Source of the DNA: Rhodococcus sp. W8901
GTDB taxonomy: Bacteria > Actinomycetota > Actinomycetes > Mycobacteriales > Mycobacteriaceae
Direction: 5' to 3'
Length of the DNA: 64,000 nucleotides
NCBI RefSeq assembly: GCF_013348805.1
Contig: NZ_CP054690.1
Coordinates: 5,084,001-5,148,000 of the forward strand
Shown: one piece after another, positions 1 through 8,323 of the stretch
Layout of the letters: each line of letters starts with the position of its first letter
How positions within the stretch are numbered: the first letter of the stretch is position 1
Made by a program: the position numbers and the translations under genes
Notes under the pieces: generated by a model
Database searches by the model: none
Told to the model about the DNA's origin: nothing
The model's input: only the letters and a program-made list of their open reading frames with translations

Positions 1-72
1 GACGGCCACGAGGCCGAGCGGCAGGGCGATCGCACAGCTACGCCGTAGGCGGGGCGAGGCTCGGAAACCCAT
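1..72 (-). CDS. N-terminus of a secreted or membrane protein, cut by window edge
   Basis: Only the first 24 codons are present; the gene runs off the left edge. The start ATG at 72 is preceded by a good ribosome binding site (GGGAGGA, about 8 bases upstream on the minus strand). The visible peptide begins MGFRASPRLRRSCAIALPLG: a basic n-region with several arginines followed by a hydrophobic core, as in a signal peptide or first membrane anchor. It lies downstream of the penicillin-binding protein on the same strand, about 140 bases away. The mature function cannot be judged. Confidence 0.5.
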   Translation of the reverse strand, partial: MGFRASPRLRRSCAIALPLGLVAV

Positions 73-214
73 GGCCACAATCCTCCCGTTTGTCACATGC
101 GTAACAAGCACGGATCGCCTACGAAGAAGTCACGATTGCGCCACTGTCGCCCAGTGCCTATATCTCCCCGTGACCATGCGAGCCCGACTCGAGACCTACC
201 CGACCCCGGTGGAG

Positions 215-1978
215 CTACCGCAGGAAACGTCCGGCAGCGTCCAGCGCGGGGCCCGAACTATCCGCTCCCGCAACGAAAACCGCGAAAGCCAGGTCGTTGT
301 CGATGCCCACGAACCATCCGTGTGAGCCTGTGCCAACACCGTACTCTGCCGTGCCCGTCTTGCCCTCGAGGTTCGGAAGATCGGCCAGAACCTTCGCGGT
401 CCCGTCCGTGACCGTCTCGCGCATCATCGCCCGGAGGTCCTCGCCGACGGTGGCCGGCACCGGCGCCACGGTACGGTCGGCGGCGCCGGGCTGCCCGGCA
501 ATGATCATCGGCGCCGGCGTGGAACCGTGGGCGATGGACGCGGCGACCAGCGCCATCCCGAACGGTGACGCCGTCACCTCGCCCTGGCCGATCGCCGACT
601 CGACACGCTCGGCCGGGGTGTCGGCGGACGGCACGGTTCCGGTGACGGTGGTGAGCCCGGGTGTCGTGTAGTCCACGCCCAGACCGAACTGAAGCGCGGC
701 CTGCTGCAGCGCATCCGGTGGCAGCGAGACGGCCAACCGCGCCATCGTCGTGTTGCACGAGTGTGCGAACGCCGAATGCAGCGGCACCGACCCCAGGTCG
801 AAGTTGTCGTCGTTGGGGATCTGGCGGCCCTCGACGTTCTCGGTGCCCGGACAGGGCAGCACGGTATCGGGCGTGACCTTCCCGGCCTGCACCGCGGCCG
901 ACGTCGTCACGGTCTTGAACGTCGACCCGGGCGGGTACAGCCCGGTCAGCGCGATCGCCCCCTGCGCGTCGGCCGCGGCGTTCTGCGCGACCGCGAGCAC
1001 CGCCCCGGTGGACGGCTGCAGCGCCACGATCGCGGCCGGTTGCGCCACGCCCGCGAGCGCGTCCTCGGCCGCGGTCTGCAGCCGCAGGTCCAGCGTCGTG
1101 TCGATCATCGGTGCCGGTGCCGCGTCCCGGCCCGCGAGCCGACGCGCCGTCCCGTCCGGGCCGACCATCTGGACCGCCCACCCGGCGGAGGCGTCCTGGC
1201 CCGCCTGCCACACGTTCGCGAGGTCACCGAACACCGGCGACGCCAGCGCCCGGTCGACGGTGAGCAGACGCGTCTGCTGCGCCAGGTCCACGCCCGGGAT
1301 CGCGGACAGCCGGTCTCGGATGGGTGCAATGTCGGATTCCCGCAACGTGATCGCGGTGGTCGGCTTGCCGTCGGCCTTCGCGAGCTCGCCGCGCAGCGAC
1401 TCCGCGGTGATCGTCGGCACGATCGGGGTGAGCAACGGCGCCACCGCTGCCGGGTCCGCCGACGGCTGTAGATTCACCAGGGTGACCATCTGCTCGGCCA
1501 TGATCGGCCGGCCGTCGGCGGCGCGCACCTCCGGTGGCCTGCCCGTGGTCGGGGTGAAGCGGACGGTCGAATCGGCACCCAACTCCGGGACGAGCAGCTC
1601 AGGAGTCCACGAGAGTTTCTGTTGCCCATCCAGATTCACGAGCGTTCCGTTGGTGGAGTAGGTCCAGTCCCGTCCGTCACCGAAATCCCAGTCGGCCTCG
1701 AGCGTGAACGCGTCCCCGCCCGTCGAGACGGTGAAGGAGTGCACCTGTGCGCCCAGTCCGTCGAACATCGCGGTGATCGCGGCGGACGCGGCGGCGGGAT
1801 CGCTCGTGAGGTCCGCGGCCGCCTGGACGTTGCCGCCCGCGAGCGCGTCGGCGAACTGCTGCTCCGGCGACGGCGCATCGCCGCCACCGCATCCCGCCAG
1901 CACGAGGGCGGACACCGCCGCCAGCGCGGTCAGTGACGTTCGGGGGCGCAACGGCAATCGCAAGGGCAATACGGACAT
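215..1978 (-). CDS. Lipoprotein penicillin-binding protein (transpeptidase), PbpLipo-like
   Basis: A peptidoglycan D,D-transpeptidase acting outside the membrane, 587 residues. The start at 1978 was chosen over an upstream in-frame start because it gives a clean lipoprotein signal: basic n-region, hydrophobic core and lipobox LAGC with Cys30. An NTF2-like MecA_N domain follows (about 40-150), then a linker domain and the transpeptidase domain. The three catalytic motifs are all present: STFK with Ser352, SCN near 407 and KTGT with Lys540. This architecture matches the mycobacterial lipoprotein PBP Rv2864c. It is divergent from the next gene across about 107 bases. Function class is secure; drug sensitivity cannot be inferred. 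Confidence 0.9.
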   Translation of the reverse strand: MSVLPLRLPLRPRTSLTALAAVSALVLAGCGGGDAPSPEQQFADALAGGNVQAAADLTSDPAAASAAITAMFDGLGAQVHSFTVSTGGDAFTLEADWDFGDGRDWTYSTNGTLVNLDGQQKLSWTPELLVPELGADSTVRFTPTTGRPPEVRAADGRPIMAEQMVTLVNLQPSADPAAVAPLLTPIVPTITAESLRGELAKADGKPTTAITLRESDIAPIRDRLSAIPGVDLAQQTRLLTVDRALASPVFGDLANVWQAGQDASAGWAVQMVGPDGTARRLAGRDAAPAPMIDTTLDLRLQTAAEDALAGVAQPAAIVALQPSTGAVLAVAQNAAADAQGAIALTGLYPPGSTFKTVTTSAAVQAGKVTPDTVLPCPGTENVEGRQIPNDDNFDLGSVPLHSAFAHSCNTTMARLAVSLPPDALQQAALQFGLGVDYTTPGLTTVTGTVPSADTPAERVESAIGQGEVTASPFGMALVAASIAHGSTPAPMIIAGQPGAADRTVAPVPATVGEDLRAMMRETVTDGTAKVLADLPNLEGKTGTAEYGVGTGSHGWFVGIDNDLAFAVFVAGADSSGPALDAAGRFLR

Positions 1979-2085
1979 GCCCTGATGATGCCCCAGAAAC
2001 CGACCTCGTGGACGGTGGCGCACGGCCGTGAACGGAGTAATCATGTAATCAGTGCAGCAAGTGGATCGACCCGAGGAGGACGATC

Positions 2086-2673
2086 ATGAGAAGAGCACAC
2101 GGCCACGGCGGATACGGACCCGGTGGCCGCAGATTCGGAAGGCCCGGCGGCTGGCAGCAGGCCGACGCCCCGGACGCCTCGGACGCCGTCGACTGGTTTG
2201 CCGGACGGCTCCCGGACGACTGGTTCGTCGGACCCGCCACCGTCGAGGTGGACCGGGAGGAGATCGTCGTGACCGGCGAACTGCCACCACCCGAGGAAAC
2301 CGAGGGTGCGGAGAATCCGGCGGCCACGGCGGAGGGCCGGGTCGCCCGGTTCCGCGAATCCACCCGACCCGAACGCATGCAGATCGCCGACGAGGCGGAG
2401 GCCCGCTACGGACGAAAGGTTGCGTGGGGTGTCACGATCGGTGATCAACGAATCCTGTTCACGCACCTGGCCGTTCCGGTGATGACACGACTGCGACAGC
2501 CTGAACGCAGGGTCCTCGACACTCTCGTCGACGCGGGGGTCGCGCGCTCCCGCTCCGACGCGCTCGCCTGGACCGTGAAACTCGCGGGCCAGCACAGCGA
2601 GGAGTGGCTCGCCGAGCTGCGCGAGGCGATGCGCAAGGTCGACGACCTCAGATCGGAGGGGCCGAAGATCTAG
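2086..2673 (+). CDS. Conserved hypothetical actinobacterial protein
   Basis: A soluble 195-residue protein. The start has a strong ribosome binding site (GAGGAGGACGATC just before the ATG). The first 35 residues are rich in Gly, His and Arg and look disordered; the middle (40-100) is acidic; the C-terminal 90 residues are likely helical, with a stretch resembling a short DNA-binding or dimerisation helix bundle (residues about 140-190, RxDALAWTVKLAGQH-like). No signal peptide or membrane segment is visible. It is divergent from the penicillin-binding protein. I do not recognise a characterised family and assign no function. Confidence 0.7.
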   Translation: MRRAHGHGGYGPGGRRFGRPGGWQQADAPDASDAVDWFAGRLPDDWFVGPATVEVDREEIVVTGELPPPEETEGAENPAATAEGRVARFRESTRPERMQIADEAEARYGRKVAWGVTIGDQRILFTHLAVPVMTRLRQPERRVLDTLVDAGVARSRSDALAWTVKLAGQHSEEWLAELREAMRKVDDLRSEGPKI

Positions 2674-2750
2674 TCGAGGCGCGCTCTCGCGGCCCTCGGA
2701 GCCGGATTCGTCAATGTTAGTGTGTCGCTTGATTCGTAACCGGGGGGATT

Positions 2751-3420
2751 ATGAGCGTGCCTTTACAGGTCGACGTCGATGCGCTGCGGGGACTGGCGAA
2801 GTCCCTGCGCGACATCTCCGCCGACATCGGCGCCATCAGTGTGCCCGCAACTACCGAGATGCCGGGCTTCCGGATCGAGGCCGTCGCACGCGACGCCCAG
2901 GCCGCAGTTCTCGATGCCTACCACGGTCTCGGCGAGAGCATCCACTCCATGGCCGAAGCCGCCGACGTCGACGCGACCGGTTACGAAGCCGCCGAGCACG
3001 CCTTCCGTGAGCAGCTCACCCGCTCACAGCTACGGCACGACGGTGATCGGGCACGCCGCCAGCGACGGTCACACCCTGGACGCCGATCAGCTCCTGCTCG
3101 TCGCGAGCCCGGGGATCGGGGTCTTCGAGGCGACCGAGCTGTCGCTCACCGGCGTCGATCCGAGCCCGACCGGTGACCACGTCTTCGCGACGACCAATGC
3201 CCACGATCACATCCGGTTCACGCCCGACCAGGTGCATTTCACGCAACCGATCGACAACGATTTCGGTGCTCGTGTCTTCACCGCCGACGAGGATTCGAAG
3301 GGCCCGTGGTGGGCGCTCGGGATCGATCTGGACCTGCACAGCACCTACGGGGACCGCGACAACCCCGCGTTGAGCAAGATGGGGCAGATCGTCGCCGGGA
3401 AGGGAGACGAGGTCGCGTGA
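2751..3420 (+). pseudogene. Deletion fusion of a WXG100-like gene and an alpha/beta hydrolase (DUF1023-type)
   Basis: The ATG at 2751 with a GGGGGGAT ribosome binding site starts a WXG100-like helical protein, readable for about 90 residues (MSVPLQVDVDALRGLAKSL onward). Near 3020-3030 the sequence switches reading frame and enters the C-terminal part of an alpha/beta hydrolase exactly at its nucleophile elbow: HSYGTT is preceded by Ala where GHSYG is expected. About 130 residues of that enzyme follow, to the stop at 3420. In related genomes a WXG-like gene is followed by a full-length DUF1023-type hydrolase, so one deletion seems to have removed the linker and the hydrolase N-terminus. Reading on in the first frame gives only a garbled tail ending at 3176. 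Confidence 0.7.
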
Positions 3421-4007
3421 CACTGCGGACCAGGATCGGCGCTGCCGTCGTGGCGGCAGCTGTCGTGACGACCCTCGCGGCCTGCTCCAGCGACCCCGGG
3501 GATGCCGTTGTCGCGCAGCCAACCACCCAGGAGAGGGTCACCATGAGTCCACCACTGACCGAGCGCGAGGCCCGAGCTGCGATCGAGGACCATCTTTCCG
3601 GGACCCTCGCGGCCCTGCCCCGACAGATCTCGTTCTCGCTGCAGAACCCCTTCGCCGCGCACGCGAAGTTCACCGGCGGCGGCAGCGTTCCGTGTGACGA
3701 GGCAGCGTCCGGGCCCGATGCCGATCTGACGTTCAGCGTCACCTACTGGGTGATCGGGGTTCCGGAGTCCGAGACCGGACGCTATCTGGACGTCTTCCGT
3801 GCGGCGTGGCAGCAGCAGGGGTGGAATCCCCTCGCGAACGCCGGCGACGGACCCGAACGGCGTGTCCGGGCCCGGACCCCGGACGGTTACGGGTTCACGG
3901 TCACCGACAACGGTCAGGGCATTCTGACGATCGCCGCCTCGTCGCCGTGTTTTCCCGGCGGGACCCGCGACGGGGGATCGATGCCCGCCGACATCACCAA
4001 TCCGTGA
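3417..4007 (+). CDS. Putative lipoprotein of the ESX-type locus
   Basis: The GTG at 3417 overlaps the stop of the preceding hydrolase remnant (GTGA), indicating translational coupling. It yields 196 residues with a lipoprotein signal: RTR n-region, alanine/valine core and lipobox LAAC at about residue 22. The mature part has two Cys that could pair (near GSVPCDE and SSPCFPGG) and a beta-rich pattern with no enzyme motif. Similar small lipoproteins follow WXG/hydrolase pairs in rhodococci. The upstream hydrolase is broken, so its partner may be lost. An upstream in-frame start was rejected because it would bury the signal peptide. Confidence 0.75.
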   Translation: MTLRTRIGAAVVAAAVVTTLAACSSDPGDAVVAQPTTQERVTMSPPLTEREARAAIEDHLSGTLAALPRQISFSLQNPFAAHAKFTGGGSVPCDEAASGPDADLTFSVTYWVIGVPESETGRYLDVFRAAWQQQGWNPLANAGDGPERRVRARTPDGYGFTVTDNGQGILTIAASSPCFPGGTRDGGSMPADITNP

Positions 4008-4011
4008 CGCG

Positions 4012-4410
4012 ATGATCGACAGTGGATTCGAGGAGTTCGGCGCGAAGGTGCGCCGCGCACAGGACGTGGTGGAGCGGCTCCGCGGCCGGGCCGGCCGGGA
4101 CGGGGTGACCATCGAGGTCGATGCCGGAAATCGTCTCACCGCAATCGAACTCGCCCCCGAGACGATGCACCTCGGCGCCGATCGCCTCGCCGAGCTGATC
4201 CGCAGCACCTTCGCGGGCGCGGTCGCCGACCTGCAACCACGGATGCGACAGGCGCTCGCCGAGGTCACCGATGATCCACAGGTGGCCGGCTTGAACAGAT
4301 GGATCAGGTCGCAGGGACCCGAAGCCGCCCCACGGCCGTCGTCGTGCCGCGACGACACCGACGAGCCCAGCTACCTGGATCAGCGGGGCGGCAGCATCTT
4401 CGAACGCTGA
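4012..4410 (+). CDS. YbaB/EbfC-like small protein of ESX-type locus
   Basis: A 132-residue protein starting 4 bases after the lipoprotein gene. The first 95 residues fit the YbaB/EbfC fold: an N-terminal helix (FGAKVRRAQDVVERL), a short strand segment (VTIEVDAGNRLTAIEL) and a long C-terminal helix. YbaB relatives are common beside WXG100 genes in Actinobacteria, where their role is unknown. The last 35 residues are polar and probably disordered. A convergent terminator lies about 120 bases downstream. Confidence 0.65.
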   Translation: MIDSGFEEFGAKVRRAQDVVERLRGRAGRDGVTIEVDAGNRLTAIELAPETMHLGADRLAELIRSTFAGAVADLQPRMRQALAEVTDDPQVAGLNRWIRSQGPEAAPRPSSCRDDTDEPSYLDQRGGSIFER

Positions 4411-4532
4411 TGCACGGAAGCTACGAGCGGTTCTCCCACTAGCGCTGATGTCGGTCGCGCGACGCCGGTCGAATACCGTCCCGTGCAGTGCCAACGACAG
4501 GGGGCCGTCCCACTGTGCTGTCGGCGTGAAGG

Positions 4533-4571
4533 CCTGTGGCCGCCTACCCCGGTCGGGTGGGCGGCCACAGG
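4533..4571. terminator. Convergent rho-independent-type hairpin
   Basis: CCTGTGGCCGCC (4533-4544) pairs perfectly with GGCGGCCACAGG (4560-4571), and the ACCC/GGGT inside extends the stem. It sits between the YbaB-like gene (+) and the beta-propeller gene (-), where a two-way terminator is expected. There is no T-run, as is usual in high-GC actinobacteria. Confidence 0.75.
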
Positions 4572-4597
4572 ACGTGAGCGGTGATGGTGCTGGCGGA

Positions 4598-5923
4598 TCA
4601 GAATGTCCAGCTCGAGGAACCGACACTGCCGAACGAACCGAACGAACCGGCCGCGGGCGGGGTGGTGTCGGTGATGTCGAGAACGATCGGCAACACGGCA
4701 GCATCGCCGATGCCGTTGGTGGCGGTGAGAGTCAATTCGAATCGTCCACTGGTGGTGGGGGTTCCGGAGAGCACCCCGTCCTGCGACAGTGTCAGTCCGT
4801 CGGGCAGAGTGCCGGCGAGGACGCTCACGGTGGGGGCGGGCTGCCCGGTGACGGTGAAGGTGTGGCTGTAGGGCTGGCCGATGATTCCCGTGGCCGGGGT
4901 TCCGGCGAGGGTGGGGGACTCGTCGATCGCGATGACGGACACCGTGCCACTGCCCTGGTTGGTGACGTAGACGCGGTTGCCGCCGACCGCCACCCCGGAC
5001 GGATTCGTGCGGACATCGATGGTGTCGATGACCGCGGGCGGGGTCGCGGCGGTGTCGATCACCGACACCGTCCCACTGGTGCGGTCGGTGACGTAGGCGC
5101 GGTTGCCGTTGACCGCCACCCCGTACGGATTGGCGCCGACCCTGATGGGTGCGCCGATGACGGCGGGCCGGCTCGCCACGGTGTCGATCACCGACACCGT
5201 GCCACTGCCCTGGTTGGCGACGTAGGCGCGGTTGCCGTTGACCGCCACTCCGTACGGATTGGCGCCGACCCTGATGGGTGCGCCGATGACGGCGGGCGGG
5301 ATCGCGGCGGTGTCGATCACCGACACGGTGCCGTCGCCCCAGTTGGTGACGTAGGCGCGGGTGCCGTTGACCGCGACCCCGGACGGCGACGCGCCGACCT
5401 CGATGATGTCGGCGACCGCGGGCGGGGTCGCGGCGGTGTCGATCACCGACACGGTGCCGGGACCCCAGTTGGTGACGTAGGCGCGGGTGCCGCTGATCGC
5501 GACCCCGGACGGCGACGCGCCGACCTCGATGATGTCGATGACCGCGGGCGGGGTCGCGGCGGTGTCGATCACCGACACCGTGCCGTCGCTCTGGTTGGTG
5601 ATGTAGGCGCGGGTGCCGCTGATCGCCACCCCGACCGGATTCGCGCCGACCTCGATGATGTCGATGACCGCGGGCGGGGTCGCGGCGGTGTCGATCACCG
5701 ACACCGTGCCGTCGCTCTGGTTGGTGACGTAGGCGCGGGTGCCGCTGATCGCCACCCCGACCGGATTCGCGCCGACCTCGATGGAGTCGGTGACGGTGTC
5801 CGCGCCGGCCGGGCCGGCAACCGCGGTGGTCAGGACGGCGGCAACAGCGAACCCGCCGACGGCAAGTGCCGCCGCGCTACGAGACAGTCGCCCACGTGGG
5901 CGTAGCCGATCAACGATGGCCAT
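4598..5923 (-). CDS. Secreted seven-bladed YVTN beta-propeller protein with Ig-like C-terminal domain
   Basis: 441 residues from the ATG at 5923. The upstream in-frame extension is Cys-rich and lacks a signal, so it was rejected. A signal peptide (residues 1-42, ending near AGPAGAD) is followed by seven repeats of 42-43 residues (about 45-342), each with the pattern VGANPxGVAxxGxRAYVTN then GTVSVIDTAA: one per propeller blade. A putative Ig-fold domain follows (about 345-425; TLPDGLTLSQDGVLSGTP is typical of He_PIG-like domains), then a Gly/Ser-rich end. No LPxTG motif or C-terminal anchor is seen. Likely an exported binding or scaffold protein; the ligand is unknown. Confidence 0.8.
   Translation of the reverse strand: MAIVDRLRPRGRLSRSAAALAVGGFAVAAVLTTAVAGPAGADTVTDSIEVGANPVGVAISGTRAYVTNQSDGTVSVIDTAATPPAVIDIIEVGANPVGVAISGTRAYITNQSDGTVSVIDTAATPPAVIDIIEVGASPSGVAISGTRAYVTNWGPGTVSVIDTAATPPAVADIIEVGASPSGVAVNGTRAYVTNWGDGTVSVIDTAAIPPAVIGAPIRVGANPYGVAVNGNRAYVANQGSGTVSVIDTVASRPAVIGAPIRVGANPYGVAVNGNRAYVTDRTSGTVSVIDTAATPPAVIDTIDVRTNPSGVAVGGNRVYVTNQGSGTVSVIAIDESPTLAGTPATGIIGQPYSHTFTVTGQPAPTVSVLAGTLPDGLTLSQDGVLSGTPTTSGRFELTLTATNGIGDAAVLPIVLDITDTTPPAAGSFGSFGSVGSSSWTF
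4897..5791 (-). repeat. Seven tandem 126-129 bp coding repeats
   Basis: These are the DNA repeats encoding the propeller blades. Blades 1 and 2, 3 and 4, and 5 and 6 (counted from the N-terminus) are nearly identical pairs at nucleotide level, while blade 7 has diverged. The pairing suggests recent duplication or gene conversion. The array can expand or contract by recombination. Confidence 0.85.
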
Positions 5924-6039
5924 AAGAGGATGTTCCCTTCCAGAGTGGTCCGCACCCCGTGCCGGGCACGCGGCAGCCACCGTCCGACAGCCACCTGGTA
6001 AAGAACATAACGGACATCCGTCCAGAAAAAGCCTGCGCC

Positions 6040-6233
6040 CGGCCCACATCGGCATCGGCATCGGCAACACCCCAACAGGTCAGCCGCTCGACTCGGGTCA
6101 CATCGCCAAAGCCCTCGGCTTCAGCCGCGCCACCCTCTACGGCTACATCAACACCCACATGCCGGACCATCGCCGAACAGTGCACGACACTTCCGGCACG
6201 CAAATGTCAGAAGCCGACAGCACACGACGGTAA
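6040..6233 (+). pseudogene. Possible serine-recombinase C-terminal HTH remnant
   Basis: Only a C-terminal stretch is readable in frame to the stop at 6233. It contains HIAKALGFSRATLYGYI, which resembles the resolvase/invertase-type helix-turn-helix, preceded by TGQPLDSG. No catalytic serine domain is present upstream because the beta-propeller gene starts there on the other strand. Best read as a scar of a mobile element; the assignment rests on a short motif and is tentative. Confidence 0.35.
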
Positions 6234-6414
6234 AACGCCAGGTGACAGCGCAGTCCACTTCTGAAACTGACAGCCGATCGACTGACTCACCGGAATCCTG
6301 CTCGTCCGACTTCCCCGAGGACCCGAACGCACCTGGCCGGCCGGCGGAAGTGATCACCGCGGACGGGTCGGCAACGCGCGGGCGCAGTTGCGCGCCAACC
6401 GATCAGACACGTGG

Positions 6415-6785
6415 TCACCACTCCAGCGTCTGACCGTCCACTCGAACACGGCCGAAGAACCGCTTCTCTATGTCTGACCCGTTGCGGTTGTAGCCGTTCA
6501 TGATTTCCGCAAGCTCGCCGGCGAGGGCTCGTAGCGCAGCGCTGACGGTCTCGACACCACCTTCGCCGTCCCATCCCCAATCCCTGGGGACGCCACGAAT
6601 CGTGATGTCGATATTGCATCATGCGGCGTCTCCACAGTGAAGCTGATCCCCCGAGGGGCATCGCCGATTGGATCATTGACAGCGACCTGTTCTGGTGCAG
6701 CCGCCGCCGGGAACGTCACTCGCGCAAGCGCAATGTCTTCGCGGATCATGTCTGCGATTCGCGACAGACTGGCATGCCGACCCAC
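6415..6785 (-). pseudogene. Frameshifted small gene, phage or plasmid type
   Basis: Two minus-strand reading frames join into one plausible small protein. From the GTG at 6785 the first frame reads MGRHASLSRIADMIREDIAL and continues to VETPHDA near 6615. The second frame then reads DITIRGVPRDWGWDGEGG and continues to KRFFGRVRVDGQTLEW with a stop at 6415-6417. One indel near 6610-6620 would reconnect them. The style (short, polar, no known domain) is that of accessory phage or plasmid genes. The open frame also extends upstream of 6785, so the true start is unclear. No function is proposed. Confidence 0.35.
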
Positions 6786-6844
6786 CCGATCGTGGCGCGC
6801 ACCGTATGTACGGTCACCGTAGCCGCACTGGGTGCGTGACTTGT

Positions 6845-7024
6845 TCAGAACTGCTCGAGCATTCGTTCTGCTGCTGCCCGTTCACTGTCTCCAGTGCGTG
6901 GGTGCTCGATCAGAGCTCGCAGGCGCATGATGCGAAGGCTAGCGTTGTCGGCCACCCACGCAGGGTATCGCGCACCTACCTTCGGTGTGCTCAGACCGGA
7001 TTCCGTGGATCGTATGTGCTTCAA
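6845..7024 (-). CDS. Short phage-type protein, DUF2786-like end
   Basis: A 59-residue frame from a TTG at 7024. Its C-terminal part, MRLRALIEHPRTGDSERAAA followed by ERMLEQF, resembles the helical repeat common in actinophage and plasmid proteins (HPxTGxxERxAAxRML). The frame is open further upstream to near 7160, so this may be the tail of a larger decayed gene. Its stop sits beside the open frame of the frameshifted gene at 6415-6785, suggesting the two were once neighbours in one mobile segment. Confidence 0.35.
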   Translation of the reverse strand: MKHIRSTESGLSTPKVGARYPAWVADNASLRIMRLRALIEHPRTGDSERAAAERMLEQF

Positions 7025-7163
7025 CCGCCACCGATCGCAGGCCCGAATGGTGCCCTGTATGACGATCGTTGAACCACGGTCGCCGGGATCGACTCCGGAT
7101 CGAACGGGTATGGCGAGGCGATCGGGGTGGGGCTCGTGACGTCTCGTCGAGCCCGGGCAGCCG

Positions 7164-7778
7164 CTAGGGCTGGGGGCTACCGGCCTGCCTGCTGTGCCGG
7201 CCGGTCAGCCAGGCTCCCCGGACGAGCATCAGCACGCCCAGAGCGATGCCCCATCCGAGTTCCGAGAGCACGACGCCAACTCCTGACTGGCCGGTGACAT
7301 CAGTACTGGCGACCGCACTGAACGCGGTCGTGAACCCGGCCGCCGTGCCCGCCGCGGCGGCCAGCCCGCCGGCCACCGCCCAGCGGGAGAGCTGAGCCGA
7401 GGCCAGACACAACAGCACCACAGTCACTCCGCAGGCAACCACTTGCCAGGTGGGGAACTGGTTCGGTGCGGGCAGTCCGGGGCCACGGAACTCTCCTCGG
7501 TAGTCGGCGGACCAAGTCAACCAGCCCGCACACGACAGGAACCCCAGCACAAACGCCATCAGGCCGGTCGCCCATAGCCCCAACCTGCCACCGCCGGTCT
7601 GCATTCCGACCAGATCCCCTCTGCCCGAGGAGTACGCCAGGCCGGCCCGCTCCGACCGCCAAGCGGACCGGATGATGCCCGCACCGAAGATGGTGGGCAC
7701 ACCCACGAAGATGAATTCCATCCAGAGGAACTGCGACCAGGAAAGGTCGAAATCGACTGTCATGGAAGGAGTATGCAC
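7164..7778 (-). CDS. Small integral membrane protein, unknown function
   Basis: 204 residues with four or more hydrophobic segments (about 12-35, 70-92, 110-130, 138-160, 170-190). The GTG at 7778 was preferred because GGGAG lies 9 bases upstream; the ATG at 7763 is the alternative. The N-terminus contains an aromatic helix (LSWSQFLWMEFIFVGVPTIF). No catalytic or transport motif is recognised. It is convergent with nothing and lies between the mobile scar and the damaged carbonic anhydrase gene. Confidence 0.6.
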   Translation of the reverse strand: MHTPSMTVDFDLSWSQFLWMEFIFVGVPTIFGAGIIRSAWRSERAGLAYSSGRGDLVGMQTGGGRLGLWATGLMAFVLGFLSCAGWLTWSADYRGEFRGPGLPAPNQFPTWQVVACGVTVVLLCLASAQLSRWAVAGGLAAAAGTAAGFTTAFSAVASTDVTGQSGVGVVLSELGWGIALGVLMLVRGAWLTGRHSRQAGSPQP

Positions 7779-7841
7779 GCATACGAACTCCCGATCTCCC
7801 TGGCCGGGGCGGACCTCTGGTTTGTTCCGGGTCGGCTCCCG

Positions 7842-8240
7842 CTAGCGCCAGTCCCCGACCTCGGTGAGCCGCCCGGTGGCGACGTCGAACACGAAGCCGC
7901 GCAACGACTCGGTGAGCGTGACGAACGGGCTGCTCGCGACGCGGCGCAACGACTGCCGGACGTCTTCCTCCACGTCCGGGAACGCCTCGGCGGACCAGTT
8001 CGGCTTGATGCCGGTCTCGTCCTGAATGGCGCGCTTGAACGCGTCGTCGGTGACGACGCCGCCCGCATTGCGGATCACGTGCGCCTCGCCGTCACCGAGC
8101 CCGAGGATCCGGTATACGTCCAGTCGCGCGTCCATGCAGGCGACCACCGCGACGTGCCTGCTCGGCGGCAGCGGCAGCGGGCCGGAAAAGGTCTCGGCGT
8201 AGCGCTTGTTGTTCTCGAGGTATTCGTCGGTGACCGTCAT
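7842..8240 (-). pseudogene. Beta-carbonic anhydrase with an internal deletion removing zinc ligands
   Basis: 132 residues starting [12 protein letters not shown] with ribosome binding site GGAGACATCG. It aligns along its length with mycobacterial Rv1284-type beta-carbonic anhydrase (about 163 residues). Cys35, Asp37 and Arg39 are present, but about 33 residues are missing after VVTDD (residues 62-66), where the sequence jumps straight to [11 protein letters not shown]. The missing segment contains the HHTDCGM part that supplies the second and third zinc ligands (His88 and Cys91 in Rv1284). The frame is kept and the rest is well conserved, so the loss looks recent. A zinc enzyme is not expected. 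Confidence 0.8.
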
Positions 8241-8323
8241 CGATGTCTCCCGGGTTCCTGGGGGTCGCATGGGTCGAGTACCCGCACACGAGTTCCATGA
8301 TCGTCGTGGTCACCGGTCTGCGG

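Noticed and set aside
4448-5905. Long plus-strand frame with regular repeats (GDVGAGAADRHP-type)
   Set aside because: It is the antisense of the tandem-repeat propeller gene; the repeats come from the real coding strand, which has a signal peptide and YVTN motifs.
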